A DNA stretch of 64,000 nt from Bacillota bacterium (GCA_021841025.1 JAKBWA010000055.1:53685-117684); one strand, 5' to 3'. Positions 1 through 9,640 are shown, numbered from the stretch's first letter. Notes: generated from the letters alone by a model not told the origin. Program-made: numbers and translations.

Positions 1-1163
1 CCGCCGGGAAATTGAGGCATGTCTTTGACCAGTCGCTTGGTCACTTGCAGTGCCTCTTCCAGACGATCGAGCTTTAACAAAGCCTCGGTCAAGTAAGAAC
101 GCACCTCGGGTACCCGTCCGTAATTGGGATTGCCTGCCGCCAAGCCTTCGGCTTGGTAAAGGGCCCGCACTGCTTCTTCCAGTTTACCGACTAAGTAATA
201 TTCCCGGCCTAAGAAACCCCAGGAGGCCACATCTCTGGGATCTTCCTCTACCGTCTTGCGCAATAGCTCAATATTGCGGTCCAGTTTCTTCTTTTGCAGC
301 ATGACTTCGGGTTCATATCCGGTGTGATGAAGACGGATACGAACGACAGGACGGTTATAGACCTGAGCAAATACTCCGCCTTCAGGCGGACCAATCTGTT
401 CGTGAATGCGGCCCCACCACCTCAGTCCAAAACGGGTGGGAAAAAGACGAGACATATCATAGTTGGGTTCAATTGTGCCGCCCATATGATTGACTTGCAC
501 AATGCGGAAGATAAAAGGAGGATCCTGCTGGTTAAAGAGTCCTGCTACCGTGCGCGGAACATAGACATCCTCATCATCCAGCACTTCATCGCCGTCGACA
601 AACAGCACCCAGTCGCCGCTGACGTGGGACAGTGCCTCATTGCGAGCTTGGCCAAAATCGTCCTCCCAGGTGTACGAATACACTTTGGCCCCGGCATCTT
701 TGGCCAAAGCCATGGTGTCATCCTCACTGCCCGTGTCGACGACAATCACTTCATCAGTGGCCTTGAGCAATTGCTTCACGGCATCGGCAATGGTCTGGGC
801 TTCATTTTTCACAATCATGGCTGCGGAGAGAGAAACCTTAGGAACCTCCAATAACGATTTCAACCATTTCGGGATCTGTCCATTTACATGGGCTTTCAAC
901 CGTTCTTTCGTGCCGGGTGCCCAAGCCGCCGCCGGATCCAAAATCCAGGCTCTTTCATAGCAAGCCCAGGCCTCTTCTTTTTTATTTAAATGCTCCAATG
1001 CTTCCGCCAAAAACACCCACAACTGGGCTATGGCAGGATTGTCTTCTAATATTGAGACAACTGTTTCCTGGACCCGAGGATATTGTTCCTGACGCAACAT
1101 ATTGGTAATTTCCTGCATCGTTTCGGCCGTAACCGGCGTTGCCGCAGGTGCCATACAATCCAT
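1..1163 (-). CDS. Glycosyltransferase family 2 with TPR repeats (partial, cut at window start)
   Basis: The reverse strand is open from about 1163 to the window edge, giving 387 visible residues with no stop. Residues 1-105 are helical and TPR-like. From about residue 108 there is a GT2 (GT-A fold) domain: a SAAMIVKNEA strand-loop start, then VVDTGSEDDT, then VLFVDGDE, which holds the DxD-type metal/nucleotide-sugar site. After about residue 300 the pattern returns to TPR-like helices (WGFLGREYYLVGKLEEAVRA). The family transfers sugars from nucleotide-sugar donors, often in cell-surface glycan or glycoprotein synthesis. Two starts are possible: ATG at 1163, with its AGGAAGG almost touching, or ATG at 1154 with better spacing. 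Next door are two giant secreted proteins that could be surface glycoproteins; that link is inference. The C-terminus lies outside the window. Confidence 0.88.
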   Translation of the reverse strand, partial: MDCMAPAATPVTAETMQEITNMLRQEQYPRVQETVVSILEDNPAIAQLWVFLAEALEHLNKKEEAWACYERAWILDPAAAWAPGTKERLKAHVNGQIPKWLKSLLEVPKVSLSAAMIVKNEAQTIADAVKQLLKATDEVIVVDTGSEDDTMALAKDAGAKVYSYTWEDDFGQARNEALSHVSGDWVLFVDGDEVLDDEDVYVPRTVAGLFNQQDPPFIFRIVQVNHMGGTIEPNYDMSRLFPTRFGLRWWGRIHEQIGPPEGGVFAQVYNRPVVRIRLHHTGYEPEVMLQKKKLDRNIELLRKTVEEDPRDVASWGFLGREYYLVGKLEEAVRALYQAEGLAAGNPNYGRVPEVRSYLTEALLKLDRLEEALQVTKRLVKDMPQFPG

Positions 1164-1259
1164 GCCCCTTCCTATTCTAAACATAGAAAAATTTCCGTCA
1201 CAGACGGCCTTCATGTCTTAATACGCCGTCCAGAGGGAATCCGGGTTCCTCTTATTGAA

Positions 1260-1289
1260 GGAGGAGGACGGAAGAAACCGTCCTCCTCC
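1260..1289 (-). terminator. Perfect 12-bp hairpin after the 1045-aa secreted protein gene
   Basis: GGAGGAGGACGG at 1260-1271 pairs perfectly with CCGTCCTCCTCC at 1278-1289 around an AAGAAA loop. It lies 60 bp past the stop of the large secreted protein gene and before the glycosyltransferase start. No long T tract follows on the minus strand, so strong termination is likely but not certain. Confidence 0.6.
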
Positions 1290-1348
1290 TAACCCCAGGC
1301 TATAGTAACAGATAACTGCTCTGGCTGCTACCATCAGCGCCCGAGAGA

Positions 1349-4300
1349 TTAATCACTGAGTCCGGTCACTGTACCCGAATAGGTATTGCCGGATATCGTC
1401 GTAGTAGCCGTGACTGAGCCACTGGTGAAGGCACTTGAGTGAGTGACTACGTCAAACGAGGCCGTCGACTGACCAGAGGAAATCGTCACGGAAGAGATCG
1501 GCACTCCCGAAGACGTTTCAAGGCTAATTCCCGAAGTGACACTCAAACTCACGGTCGCGCTCGCGTTCGTGATAATCGGATTGCCGCCCGCGTCCACCAA
1601 CGTAACGTTTACCGGATAGGCCGTGCCCGTGGTCAAAGTCTCATTATTGGTAAGACCCGAGATAGACAAAGCCGCCGGTGTCGTGCTGGCTACCACATCA
1701 ATCCCCGCGGAACCCGAAGCTCCGGTGCTGTTGTCCTTGATAGACACGGTGACTTCTCCCGCTTTCCCGGCCTTGAGTGTACTGCCACTCAAGAGGGCAC
1801 TGACATTCGAAAGCGTGCCGCTCAAAGTCTCCGTATTGGTGGTGCTGTTCGCCGTCACACTCACACTGCTCGTAGATGTTGTGGGCAGACCCATCAGACC
1901 CGAAGCATGGCTAATGGTTACCGTGACATTGTCTACGCCGTCCACTGAAGATGACACCGGATTGCTGTTGGCATCTAGACCCGCTTTAGCCAAAGACGGC
2001 GTGATCACAACCGTATTCCCTGCTTCAGCATAGGTGGTGTTGCCGCTGTAGGTGCCGGAACTCGTGTCTTTCAGCTTGTAGGAATAACTGGCTACCGGGT
2101 GGTTTTGAACATAGAGGCTCACTGCCGACGGTGCACTGATGCTGCTGGAGGATCCGACCGAGGGCGTCACAGTCCAGGTGCTGGTGTAATCCTGGGCGTT
2201 AAACATCACACTGGCCGATCCGGCAGCATTCGTGTCCACCGTAATGGAAGGCGAGGAACTGTAACTGCCGCTGTTAAAGGATGCCGCACCGGCGGTTCCG
2301 GTTGCACTCAGCGTAATGGGCACATTCGAATCCAATACCGGGTTGCCGTAAGCATCGGTTACCTGCATGTTCAGCGCCGTGGACAAATGAGACGGGCTCA
2401 GCACGTTCGTAGCCGGTTTCAAGGTAAAGGTGTGAGCACTGGCTGCCTTTTCGGTGACAGTGAGACTCGTGGAGGCCAAAGGCGACGTGCTCTGCCCATC
2501 TTTCACCGTGACGGTGTATGTGCCCGCATCCGGCTTGCCGCTGGTGTCGGTTATCGTAAAGGACGAGGTTCCCGACGGCAAGTCATAGGTCGTTCCCGAC
2601 ATTGTCGAGCTGCCTGTGTTGGGAGTGACCGCAAGGCCTGTTACGGCAGTTCCCGAGGCATTGGTAATCGTAACTTCGGGACTCACAGAGCTAGGCAGTG
2701 TAACGGTATTGCCGCTGGAGTCTGTGGCACCCAATGTCACAGTTGTTCCCGTTGATGATCCTTCCACAAAGGAAGGGGTGGTGTCCGATGCAGTGAGATC
2801 TTTTGCCACGCCGGTGATGACGGCAGAGATATCGGCCGTTCCGGTGGTGAGAGAATTGCCGCTAACAGTCAAGACGTAGGTGCCTGTGACTCCCTGCGCG
2901 CCATAAACGGTCAGAGAAGTTGTGGCGGGGTTCCCGGAAGCATAGATGGTTTCAGACGTCGCCGATCCACTAAAGCTTGCTCCTCCCGAAATGGCGGCAT
3001 GAAGGGCATAAGTGCCTCCCAGCATGGGGTAACCGGCCTGATCGTCTACTGTGACATTCACCGTATCCGGCTGATCGTTGGAATTGACTGAGAGGGTCTT
3101 AGAGGAGGGCTTCACCGCAATACTCGTGGCCGACTGCGGCACACTGGCGATATTGACGCCTGATCCGTAGGAAATGCTGGATGACTGCGAAGATCCACTG
3201 GCTGCGGTCAAGCTCGATACCGTTACCGTTGAGGAGATTCCCGGAGTCGAACTGGCCTGCACCACGAACGTTGCCACTCCGCCAGAGAAAGTCACTGTGC
3301 TTCCTGAGACATCCGAGGCTTGAGAGGATCCCGTCGCCAGAGCGACAGCGGAACCGGAAATGGCGACCGTGGCTGTGCCGCTGTAGTCTGAAACGGCGTT
3401 GCCATTTGCGTCAGTGACTGTGGCCGTGATGGTGTCAAGCTCTTTGCCGTCAGCCACGACATGGGAATGACTGGCCGTCTCCGACACTGCCGAAGCTTGT
3501 CCATAAGCCACAACTTTATAGGCTGTCGAAGTCACTCCATCGACACTCGCCGTCACCATATAGGTTCCCGGATCACTGGAAGGCACGTTAAACGAGGTGA
3601 CTAAGCTACCGGGATGAGTGAACGCCACGTCTGACGCCGTACCATTGCTGGAGGTTACCGTCCAGCTGACAGCACTAGGACTCGTCACGATGGATCCGTT
3701 GGCCGTAGCCGTTGCCGTTAACGTGGTGGAATTCCCGGCCGCAAAATCGTTGGTGCCAGAAACACTAACAGAGGATACGGCGTTCACGGATTTCTCCGTA
3801 ACGGTCTTGCTGTATAAGGCACCTTCGGGATCATTAAGAGCTAATGGGGATTTTGCATATGCGATGATGTTATAAGTTCCCGTCGTAGCGGCTTTGAAAG
3901 AAAATGTGCCCGACGAGGAGTAATTGCCGCTTTGATGCCAAGTTCCCGAAGGGGTTTTATACCAGAATTGGTACAAGGGGGAATAAATATTCGACGCAGT
4001 CGCCGTGACCGTAACCTGGCTGCCGGCAGTCACCGTCGCACTGGAGGCGGTTAAACTCACCGAACTGTTTACAAATACCCCGTCGACTTGCTGAAGTCCA
4101 TTAGAGCCTACATTGGTGGCCGCAGAATAGTCACCGGTGCTTATTTGCTGAGCTCCTAGGACATAGGCTGTAACCAGGTAATCCCCCGAACTCACGTTAT
4201 TTAACTTAAATGTGTTGCTAGTCGAATAATTTTGGGCCATAACCCACTGTCCATTGGGTTTTTCTACCCAAAACTGGTAACGAGGGTTGGTGACTCCATT

Positions 4301-4486
4301 AGAATTTGCGGTAAAACTTACACTCTTTCCCGGAGTTACCTGGGCTGCGATAGAATAGCCCTGTTCGCTTAAGCTCACGGTCGGAGCGGATGCAGCAAAA
4401 GCCGATGCTGCGGGCAGCATCGAAAGAACTAGCATCGAGGAACCTAACGCTAAGCTAGATGCCTTTTTGCCAAATTTAGTGGTCAT
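1349..4486 (-). CDS. Very large secreted protein with YQFW modules and tandem Ig-like/invasin-type repeats
   Basis: The 1045-residue product has a clear Sec signal peptide (basic MTTKFGKK, hydrophobic core, ASAFAAS cleavage region). Two related modules follow at about residues 70-112 and 172-215, each with YQFW, a PxGxW element and a closing AYxxG/AYAKS strand. The rest, about residues 235-1045, is Ser/Thr/Val/Gly-rich beta repeats with phrases such as VTDAYGNPVLDSNVPITLSATG, typical of bacterial Ig-like (Big-1/invasin) domains. No SLH domain, LPXTG motif or transmembrane anchor is visible. It is probably an extracellular surface or S-layer-like structural protein. ATG at 4486 has GAGGAGG upstream; a TTG one codon earlier is also possible. 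It lies 45 bp downstream of the ribbon-helix-helix gene and is likely co-transcribed with it. Confidence 0.85.
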   Translation of the reverse strand: MTTKFGKKASSLALGSSMLVLSMLPAASAFAASAPTVSLSEQGYSIAAQVTPGKSVSFTANSNGVTNPRYQFWVEKPNGQWVMAQNYSTSNTFKLNNVSSGDYLVTAYVLGAQQISTGDYSAATNVGSNGLQQVDGVFVNSSVSLTASSATVTAGSQVTVTATASNIYSPLYQFWYKTPSGTWHQSGNYSSSGTFSFKAATTGTYNIIAYAKSPLALNDPEGALYSKTVTEKSVNAVSSVSVSGTNDFAAGNSTTLTATATANGSIVTSPSAVSWTVTSSNGTASDVAFTHPGSLVTSFNVPSSDPGTYMVTASVDGVTSTAYKVVAYGQASAVSETASHSHVVADGKELDTITATVTDANGNAVSDYSGTATVAISGSAVALATGSSQASDVSGSTVTFSGGVATFVVQASSTPGISSTVTVSSLTAASGSSQSSSISYGSGVNIASVPQSATSIAVKPSSKTLSVNSNDQPDTVNVTVDDQAGYPMLGGTYALHAAISGGASFSGSATSETIYASGNPATTSLTVYGAQGVTGTYVLTVSGNSLTTGTADISAVITGVAKDLTASDTTPSFVEGSSTGTTVTLGATDSSGNTVTLPSSVSPEVTITNASGTAVTGLAVTPNTGSSTMSGTTYDLPSGTSSFTITDTSGKPDAGTYTVTVKDGQSTSPLASTSLTVTEKAASAHTFTLKPATNVLSPSHLSTALNMQVTDAYGNPVLDSNVPITLSATGTAGAASFNSGSYSSSPSITVDTNAAGSASVMFNAQDYTSTWTVTPSVGSSSSISAPSAVSLYVQNHPVASYSYKLKDTSSGTYSGNTTYAEAGNTVVITPSLAKAGLDANSNPVSSSVDGVDNVTVTISHASGLMGLPTTSTSSVSVTANSTTNTETLSGTLSNVSALLSGSTLKAGKAGEVTVSIKDNSTGASGSAGIDVVASTTPAALSISGLTNNETLTTGTAYPVNVTLVDAGGNPIITNASATVSLSVTSGISLETSSGVPISSVTISSGQSTASFDVVTHSSAFTSGSVTATTTISGNTYSGTVTGLSD

Positions 4487-4531
4487 CAATCCATAAACCT
4501 CCTCAAACTCACAAAATACCCATGACTCACA

Positions 4532-4789
4532 TTAATCATCGGTGCCGGGGTTTTTCTTTTTAGGATTCGGAATGCCCGGCAACGATTCAGAAACGGATTC
4601 CAGATCCTTTTCTAAAGAGACGGATCCCGTCTCGACATGGTCCAAATAATATTCCAAGGCCGCATTGACGATAGCGACTTGGCTAAATCCGCCTTCATAG
4701 GACATCTTGGCCAAACGCTCTTTCAGTTCTGGCGTCAAACGGGCTTGGAACGCCACGTAAGCTCGGGATTTCCCGTGAAAGTTGGCCAT
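4532..4789 (-). CDS. Small ribbon-helix-helix (Arc/CopG-like) regulator
   Basis: This 85-aa protein begins MANFHGKSRAYVAFQARLTP. The pattern of a short beta strand followed by two helices (LTPELKERLAKMSYE, then FSQVAIVNAALEYYLDH) fits the ribbon-helix-helix fold of small DNA-binding dimers. The acidic tail ends with PNPKKKNPGTDD. I chose the ATG at 4789 because AGAGGTG lies at good spacing; an ATG at 4804 is in frame but lacks a site. It sits between two paralogous giant secreted-protein genes and 45 bp before the second, suggesting control of one or both. An antitoxin role is an alternative, but no toxin partner gene is adjacent. Confidence 0.68.
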   Translation of the reverse strand: MANFHGKSRAYVAFQARLTPELKERLAKMSYEGGFSQVAIVNAALEYYLDHVETGSVSLEKDLESVSESLPGIPNPKKKNPGTDD

Positions 4790-5021
4790 AGCTTCACCTC
4801 TCATAGCTCCCGTTCCTATGAACAGTTGCTCGCCAAAAAACCGTTATTGCCTAACCGCTTGCGGTTGGAGTATCTCTAGATTGTTACCAAGCGTTCATGA
4901 TACCAACCACGCTGAACAGTATACACCAATATTCGCCAAGAATGTGGAAGATTACGGCCGATTTTCCGAGAAATTTATACTCGGAGCACAAAATGGTTGA
5001 ATCGGTACCTTATGGAGGATC

Positions 5022-5060
5022 CATATTCAGCGGAAAAGATGGTCTTTTCCGCTGAATATG
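5022..5060. repeat. Perfect 18-bp inverted repeat between giant secreted gene and RHH gene
   Basis: CATATTCAGCGGAAAAGA at 5022-5039 is matched exactly by its reverse complement at 5043-5060, with a TGG loop. It is about 190 bp downstream of the 1223-aa gene stop and 233 bp upstream of the RHH start, both on the minus strand. It could be a terminator or attenuator, but there is no clear T tract on either side. An operator is also possible. Confidence 0.7.
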
Positions 5061-5246
5061 TTTACATAATATTTGTGTCGGATGATCTGATTGGTTGCCA
5101 TCCTTTCATCTACGGGCTCACAAGCCTAAGGCGGATGATCACAGATTCTTATACGTCTTTGAAGAGACCTGCGGCTTCACCATCACCTCCTGTGCTTCAA
5201 ACCCCTTGCTCTGTCTTATCTTCCCTCTTCCTTTTCATTTATCCGT

Positions 5247-8200
5247 TCATCCCGTCACAGAGAAGGTTTTGCCGTCGAAGGACACGACATAAGTCACCTT
5301 CGCGGCACCTTGATCCTGGTAAGGAATCTTCCAGCTGTCCAAAGTGGCCACGCCCGATGTGCTTAACACATCCGCTTCACCGCCTGAAAGTCCCGCTAAG
5401 GAACCCGATGGCGATCCGGGCATGATCACCACTGACTGACCGGAGGGAATGGACGCTCCGTGATTCGACACGGTAACGTTAAGATTGCCGTTTTGGGCGG
5501 TTGCCTGAATTTCTGGCGCAGACGGTGCAAATGCCGTCACCACGCTGGATGGTGCCGCTTGTTGATAGGTGTCACTGACAATACTCGTGATCCCGTTATA
5601 AGTCACGGGAGTCACAGCCACTTGAATGCCGGAGTGCGCTGAAATATCGGGATTGGAGTTAGACAAAGTCAGTGCCACTTGAGATCCCTGGACCTGAAGG
5701 GAGTGGACTTGATAGACCATGCCCGTGTGAGGATTCTTGACCACAAACTGCGATCCGTTGGAGAGCACCGAATTAGGATCAACGCTGCGGGAAAAGCTCA
5801 CGGTGAGGATATTAGGCTTTTTGGCAGCATTAAGGCTTAGTGTCAGGGGAACCATCTGAGACACCCCTAAAGGCTTAAGCCAACTGAGGGGTGTCGTCAC
5901 TGACGCTGTTGTCTTGGGACTTGAAGCCTCGAGTGTATCCTCTTCCCCCGCTTGCCCCCCCGATACCCACACTTGAGCAAGCCCTTCGGCATTCGTGCTC
6001 ACACTTCCGGTATTTAATGCGGCAGTCTTTTGTCCCCACAACGAGAAGGAAATAGGATCATTGACCAAGGGATTACCGTCGGCATTCTTAGCCAAAACCG
6101 TGAACGGTACTTTGGCTCCGACCGCAGCCAAAGCGGGCGGGGGGACATTCCACTTCAGAGACGGAATAGATTCACTCTGCCAGGAGAGAGGAATTTTCAG
6201 TTCGGGAAATCCCGCTACCGGGCCTTGTCCGGCATCGGGAGAACCATTCAAAGCCAAAGTGGTGCCTTGATCCAAACTAGATGACACACTCTTGACATTC
6301 CAAGTTTCCGCTGGATAGTGATTGGTCGTGATTTTCCATTGCGCAATGCCGTGAGAATTGGTAATAGCGGGTGTTGTCTGGCCTTGTTTGTTGTCCATTT
6401 CCACACCGTATCCCGATAACGGCTCATTCCCGGCTAATACCTGAATCCCCATCTCATAAGACTGTGATGCATTGAGTGTTTGTGTTGGCACCCTTTTGAC
6501 AAATTGAGCGGATGACGTGTCATAGGTTCTTGCCAACCTTGATGTAAAGGCAAAACGAAGAGGCAACCACTTTAAAGCCAGGCTGGTTCCAGTGGCATCT
6601 TTATCCTGAATCTTCACCTGATATCCCGGGCTTTTTGCACTCACCAGGCCTTTCGTCAATCCATTAGCCTCTAGTACAATTTTGGCCTCGCCTTGCCCGT
6701 CGGTCGTGCCTTGACGGCTCAGTACCGTGATCTGAGTGGGAACGGACCATTGGACAGGGGTGCCCCAAGGAGCTGGATTGCCAAAGCGATCTGTCACTTG
6801 CGCTCGCACCACCACACTTTGCCCGGCCAATGCCCATGACGAGGGATAGGACGATACCAACCCGGATCCAGCCACGAACGCCGCATAGGAATGCATCAAA
6901 GGCCAGGCCATATGGGTGCCGGGAATGGCAAGACGTCCCACGAATTCGGCCCCGCCACTTTGGGTGCTGCTGACAGTGTAAGGTGAACCCCAATCCATTT
7001 TAGGCAAAGTGTCCATCACTTTGGGCGCCACCGGCACAGCTTTTTGAGTATCCGTCAGTACATTTTGGTTGTTCCCGTTATTTACACTGGGTACCAAAAA
7101 GTCACTCACGGTGTGATGGTTCATCACTTCAGAAATGACCCCGTCCCCGACTTCAGGATATACAGGCACTCTGACGTGATAAGAGACCCCGGACTGATAA
7201 TAGGATCCCAAATACTTTTGGGCCTGGCTGGAGTTTAAATCCGTAGCCACGGAGTAGTTCACGCCAGCGGCCTGCCAGGCGGTGTCAGACGGGGGCACAG
7301 GTACACGCACCACACTGCCGGAAAGGGTGTGCCAGGTGAGAGAGGTGACATTAACCCCGGACGCCTCCTGCGAATTGATTAAAGATGGCGTCGACAATGT
7401 CAAGGACAAGGTTCCCCCCGTCATCTCAGGTGGAATTGGTATGCTTGCCGCTAATTGGCTGATAGGTCCCGAAATCGTACGGACGTAAGGAGTGCCTTTG
7501 CCCTTTGGGGTGAAAGTCACCTTGAAGACGCTGCCCTGGGGCAAATTTAGCCTGCTCAATTTGAGAAGAGCCCTGGTAAATCCTTCGGGTATCGTCACAG
7601 CTTTTGGCGACCACGTTTCGAGAGGTTCCAGATCCTGAGAATTGTCGTGGACTTGAAGAGTCGCTGCAGAATGATTAGAGGAGACCGGCAAAATGAAAGA
7701 CGCTGGCATCTTTAACGTCAAGGGTTTTCCCAGGCTTTGATCAATATTTTCGGCAAAGGCGTATTGCAGATGGTAGACTGGAGAGCCCCACGACGCGGTT
7801 TTTTCCACCCCTCCCGTGGCATTGGCCACGGCCGTTCCCGACTCTTGCACAGCCCCAAAGAGCACACTATTCGTAGCGGCCACCCCTGGGGCCGACGGCA
7901 CCGTGACCTGGTAGGTGATCCGGGCAATAGCTCCGGAATTCATGGCCAGAGAGGTTGCATGTCCGTTCTCCGGATTGGTTAGACTCAGCACACTTTCCGC
8001 CGTGCCTTGCGCATTGGTAACTTCCGTGTCATTTAACCCTTGCGGAAGACTCACATGATCGGATGGATTGGAATCATTGGTCAGAGTGAATTCCACAGGA
8101 ACATCAACTAAAGGATTGCCGTGATCATCCTTGATACTACAACTCACCAAAGCACTTTGTCCCAATAGCAGCGCATGCGAATTATGCAAAAGAGGCAAAG

Positions 8201-8918
8201 GATTGTCGAGATGCGTGGCAATCGTGGCGACAGTGGTTTCGGTCGGAGCGGCTTGCATTCTTTCAACCCGGCTCCAAACACTGTCTTTGCCATTATTAGG
8301 AGCACCTCTATCCTTGGCATAGGCAATAATGCGGTAAGTTCCAGCCAGGGGTGGAACATAGCGAAAAGATGATGAAGATTGGTATCCTCCACTCGACGTC
8401 CACTGTCCGTTAGGATTCTCAATCCAAAATTGATACACCGGGTCAATGAGATTAGTGCTATGCGCCTTGAGGCTCACACCTTGCTCTTGGACGGCGCTGG
8501 GGCCAAGACTTAACTGTACCTGGCTTCCCGCATTGATGACGGCAGTGGCTATCTGAGCTTGACTCCACTGATGTTGGTCAAACTGACTCTGAGTTAGCCC
8601 GTAGACCGCTGCAATATAGCTGCCGGATTTCAAGGGAACACGGACCATATTGCTGGAAGAGTAATCCTGAATCATTGACCATCCCTTCTCACTCTCTAGC
8701 CAGAACTGATAAAGCATATGGGGATCGGTTGATCCGGGTAATGACGCTTGAAATTTCACGCTGCCATTGCTCGCAACTGATCCCGAAGCCATAAGCGATA
8801 AATTCCTCTGGGAAACAGCGGGCCTATTCGATGCCGCATAGATCCGGGGCATAAAAGAAAATGTGGCCAAAGTGCCACTAAAAATCGCACTGAGCCACAC
8901 ATGTCGATGTCGTGTCAA
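5247..8918 (-). CDS. Very large secreted protein, paralogue of the neighbouring 1045-aa protein
   Basis: The 1223-residue product starts at a TTG (8918) eight bases after GGGGGAGG. Upstream in-frame ATGs lack a site, and this start gives a clean signal peptide (TRHRHVWLSAIFSGTLATF, then PRIYAAS). Two YQFW modules follow near residues 70-110 and 160-205 (LYQFWLESEKGWSMIQDYSS and VYQFWIENPNGQWTSSGGYQ), matching those of the downstream neighbour. Later regions hold Big-1-like phrases (IKDDHGNPLVDVPVEFTLTN; VLAKNADGNPLVNDPISFSL; AQVTDRFGNPAPWGTPVQWS). No enzyme motif or cell-wall anchor is visible. It is probably an extracellular structural or adhesive protein. The pair may come from a tandem duplication of the N-terminal portion. 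Confidence 0.83.
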   Translation of the reverse strand: MTRHRHVWLSAIFSGTLATFSFMPRIYAASNRPAVSQRNLSLMASGSVASNGSVKFQASLPGSTDPHMLYQFWLESEKGWSMIQDYSSSNMVRVPLKSGSYIAAVYGLTQSQFDQHQWSQAQIATAVINAGSQVQLSLGPSAVQEQGVSLKAHSTNLIDPVYQFWIENPNGQWTSSGGYQSSSSFRYVPPLAGTYRIIAYAKDRGAPNNGKDSVWSRVERMQAAPTETTVATIATHLDNPLPLLHNSHALLLGQSALVSCSIKDDHGNPLVDVPVEFTLTNDSNPSDHVSLPQGLNDTEVTNAQGTAESVLSLTNPENGHATSLAMNSGAIARITYQVTVPSAPGVAATNSVLFGAVQESGTAVANATGGVEKTASWGSPVYHLQYAFAENIDQSLGKPLTLKMPASFILPVSSNHSAATLQVHDNSQDLEPLETWSPKAVTIPEGFTRALLKLSRLNLPQGSVFKVTFTPKGKGTPYVRTISGPISQLAASIPIPPEMTGGTLSLTLSTPSLINSQEASGVNVTSLTWHTLSGSVVRVPVPPSDTAWQAAGVNYSVATDLNSSQAQKYLGSYYQSGVSYHVRVPVYPEVGDGVISEVMNHHTVSDFLVPSVNNGNNQNVLTDTQKAVPVAPKVMDTLPKMDWGSPYTVSSTQSGGAEFVGRLAIPGTHMAWPLMHSYAAFVAGSGLVSSYPSSWALAGQSVVVRAQVTDRFGNPAPWGTPVQWSVPTQITVLSRQGTTDGQGEAKIVLEANGLTKGLVSAKSPGYQVKIQDKDATGTSLALKWLPLRFAFTSRLARTYDTSSAQFVKRVPTQTLNASQSYEMGIQVLAGNEPLSGYGVEMDNKQGQTTPAITNSHGIAQWKITTNHYPAETWNVKSVSSSLDQGTTLALNGSPDAGQGPVAGFPELKIPLSWQSESIPSLKWNVPPPALAAVGAKVPFTVLAKNADGNPLVNDPISFSLWGQKTAALNTGSVSTNAEGLAQVWVSGGQAGEEDTLEASSPKTTASVTTPLSWLKPLGVSQMVPLTLSLNAAKKPNILTVSFSRSVDPNSVLSNGSQFVVKNPHTGMVYQVHSLQVQGSQVALTLSNSNPDISAHSGIQVAVTPVTYNGITSIVSDTYQQAAPSSVVTAFAPSAPEIQATAQNGNLNVTVSNHGASIPSGQSVVIMPGSPSGSLAGLSGGEADVLSTSGVATLDSWKIPYQDQGAAKVTYVVSFDGKTFSVTG

Positions 8919-9391
8919 AAAAGTGACCTCCCCCATTGGGTATAATGTGAAGAGCAAGCGTTGAAGCCTATTGCTCTTCTGTCATGATTCGACATATTTC
9001 GACATAGTCCTCTATTCTTCCAGGGGTTTTATATGCTATTTCTCAACGATGTTTTTACACCGCTTCGCAGGACCTCAGGTCAATTTCTCTTGTGGAAACG
9101 GACAATCCTCTCATTGCGCAAAGATGAAGAAAGCCGAAAATACAAGCGAATTCTTGAATTGTTTCACCGGATAACGGGTCCTGCTGGTATTAGCCGTTCC
9201 CACAATTACTGTGGGGGCGCTTTTAATTGAGCACAGCTTATAACAAAAAGGATCTGGGCGGCGTAACAGCCCAAGAGCTCTTCAGCAAAGCTGATGACAC
9301 TCAGGTATAATCAGATGGGGAGCCGGGAGCAACGGGGCCAACCTCACTTTCACTTGTTGGGGCAACTCATTATTCACCAGGAGGTTTTTCA
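8919..9391. other. Divergent intergenic region, no convincing gene
   Basis: This stretch separates the minus-strand giant protein from the plus-strand cold-shock gene. It holds a small hairpin (CCCACA at 9199-9204 with TGTGGG at 9210-9215, followed by GCGCTTTT) and the cold-shock promoter. A 65-codon open frame at 9033-9230 has AGGGG upstream but resembles nothing known and runs through the hairpin, so it is not called. Confidence 0.5.
9306..9311 (+). promoter_or_regulatory. Probable -10 element of the cold-shock gene
   Basis: A consensus TATAAT lies 81 bp upstream of the cold-shock start, leaving a 5' leader of about 75 nt, as is common for cold-shock mRNAs. The -35 region is weak (TTCAGC at 9281-9286, spacing 19). 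Confidence 0.45.
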
Positions 9392-9640
9392 ATGCCCAGA
9401 CGAAAAGGTGTTGTGAAGTGGTTCAAAGAAGAAAAGGGCTATGGCCGCATTATGTTGGACGGACAAGACGGTCATCATGTCTTCGTTCACTTCAGTGCAA
9501 TTCGGCCTAATCCTCGAAGATTTCCCAATGGCTATCGCTTTCTCAAGCCAGGTCAGAAAGTGACATTTCACTTAATCGAGACAAATGCCACAGATAGTCA
9601 ACGATTAACAGCCGTCGACGTTGAAATCTTGTCTGACTAG
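9392..9640 (+). CDS. Cold-shock domain protein (CspA family)
   Basis: The 82-aa protein carries both RNA-binding motifs of the cold-shock domain: KGYGRI (RNP1-like, with F replaced by Y) near residue 15 and HVFVHFSAI (RNP2) near residue 29, after the typical KGVVKWFKEEKGYG start. The family binds single-stranded RNA and DNA and acts as an RNA chaperone in the cytoplasm. It is longer than the usual 66-70 aa, with an insertion of basic and aromatic residues (RPNPRRFPNGYRF) in the middle loop. AGGAGG lies upstream of the ATG. A TATAAT element sits about 80 bp further upstream. Confidence 0.92.
   Translation: MPRRKGVVKWFKEEKGYGRIMLDGQDGHHVFVHFSAIRPNPRRFPNGYRFLKPGQKVTFHLIETNATDSQRLTAVDVEILSD

Noticed and set aside
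2099..2755. 218-codon plus-strand frame
   Set aside because: It is the antisense shadow of the large secreted protein; its Gly/Arg-rich composition and lack of a ribosome binding site are typical of shadows.
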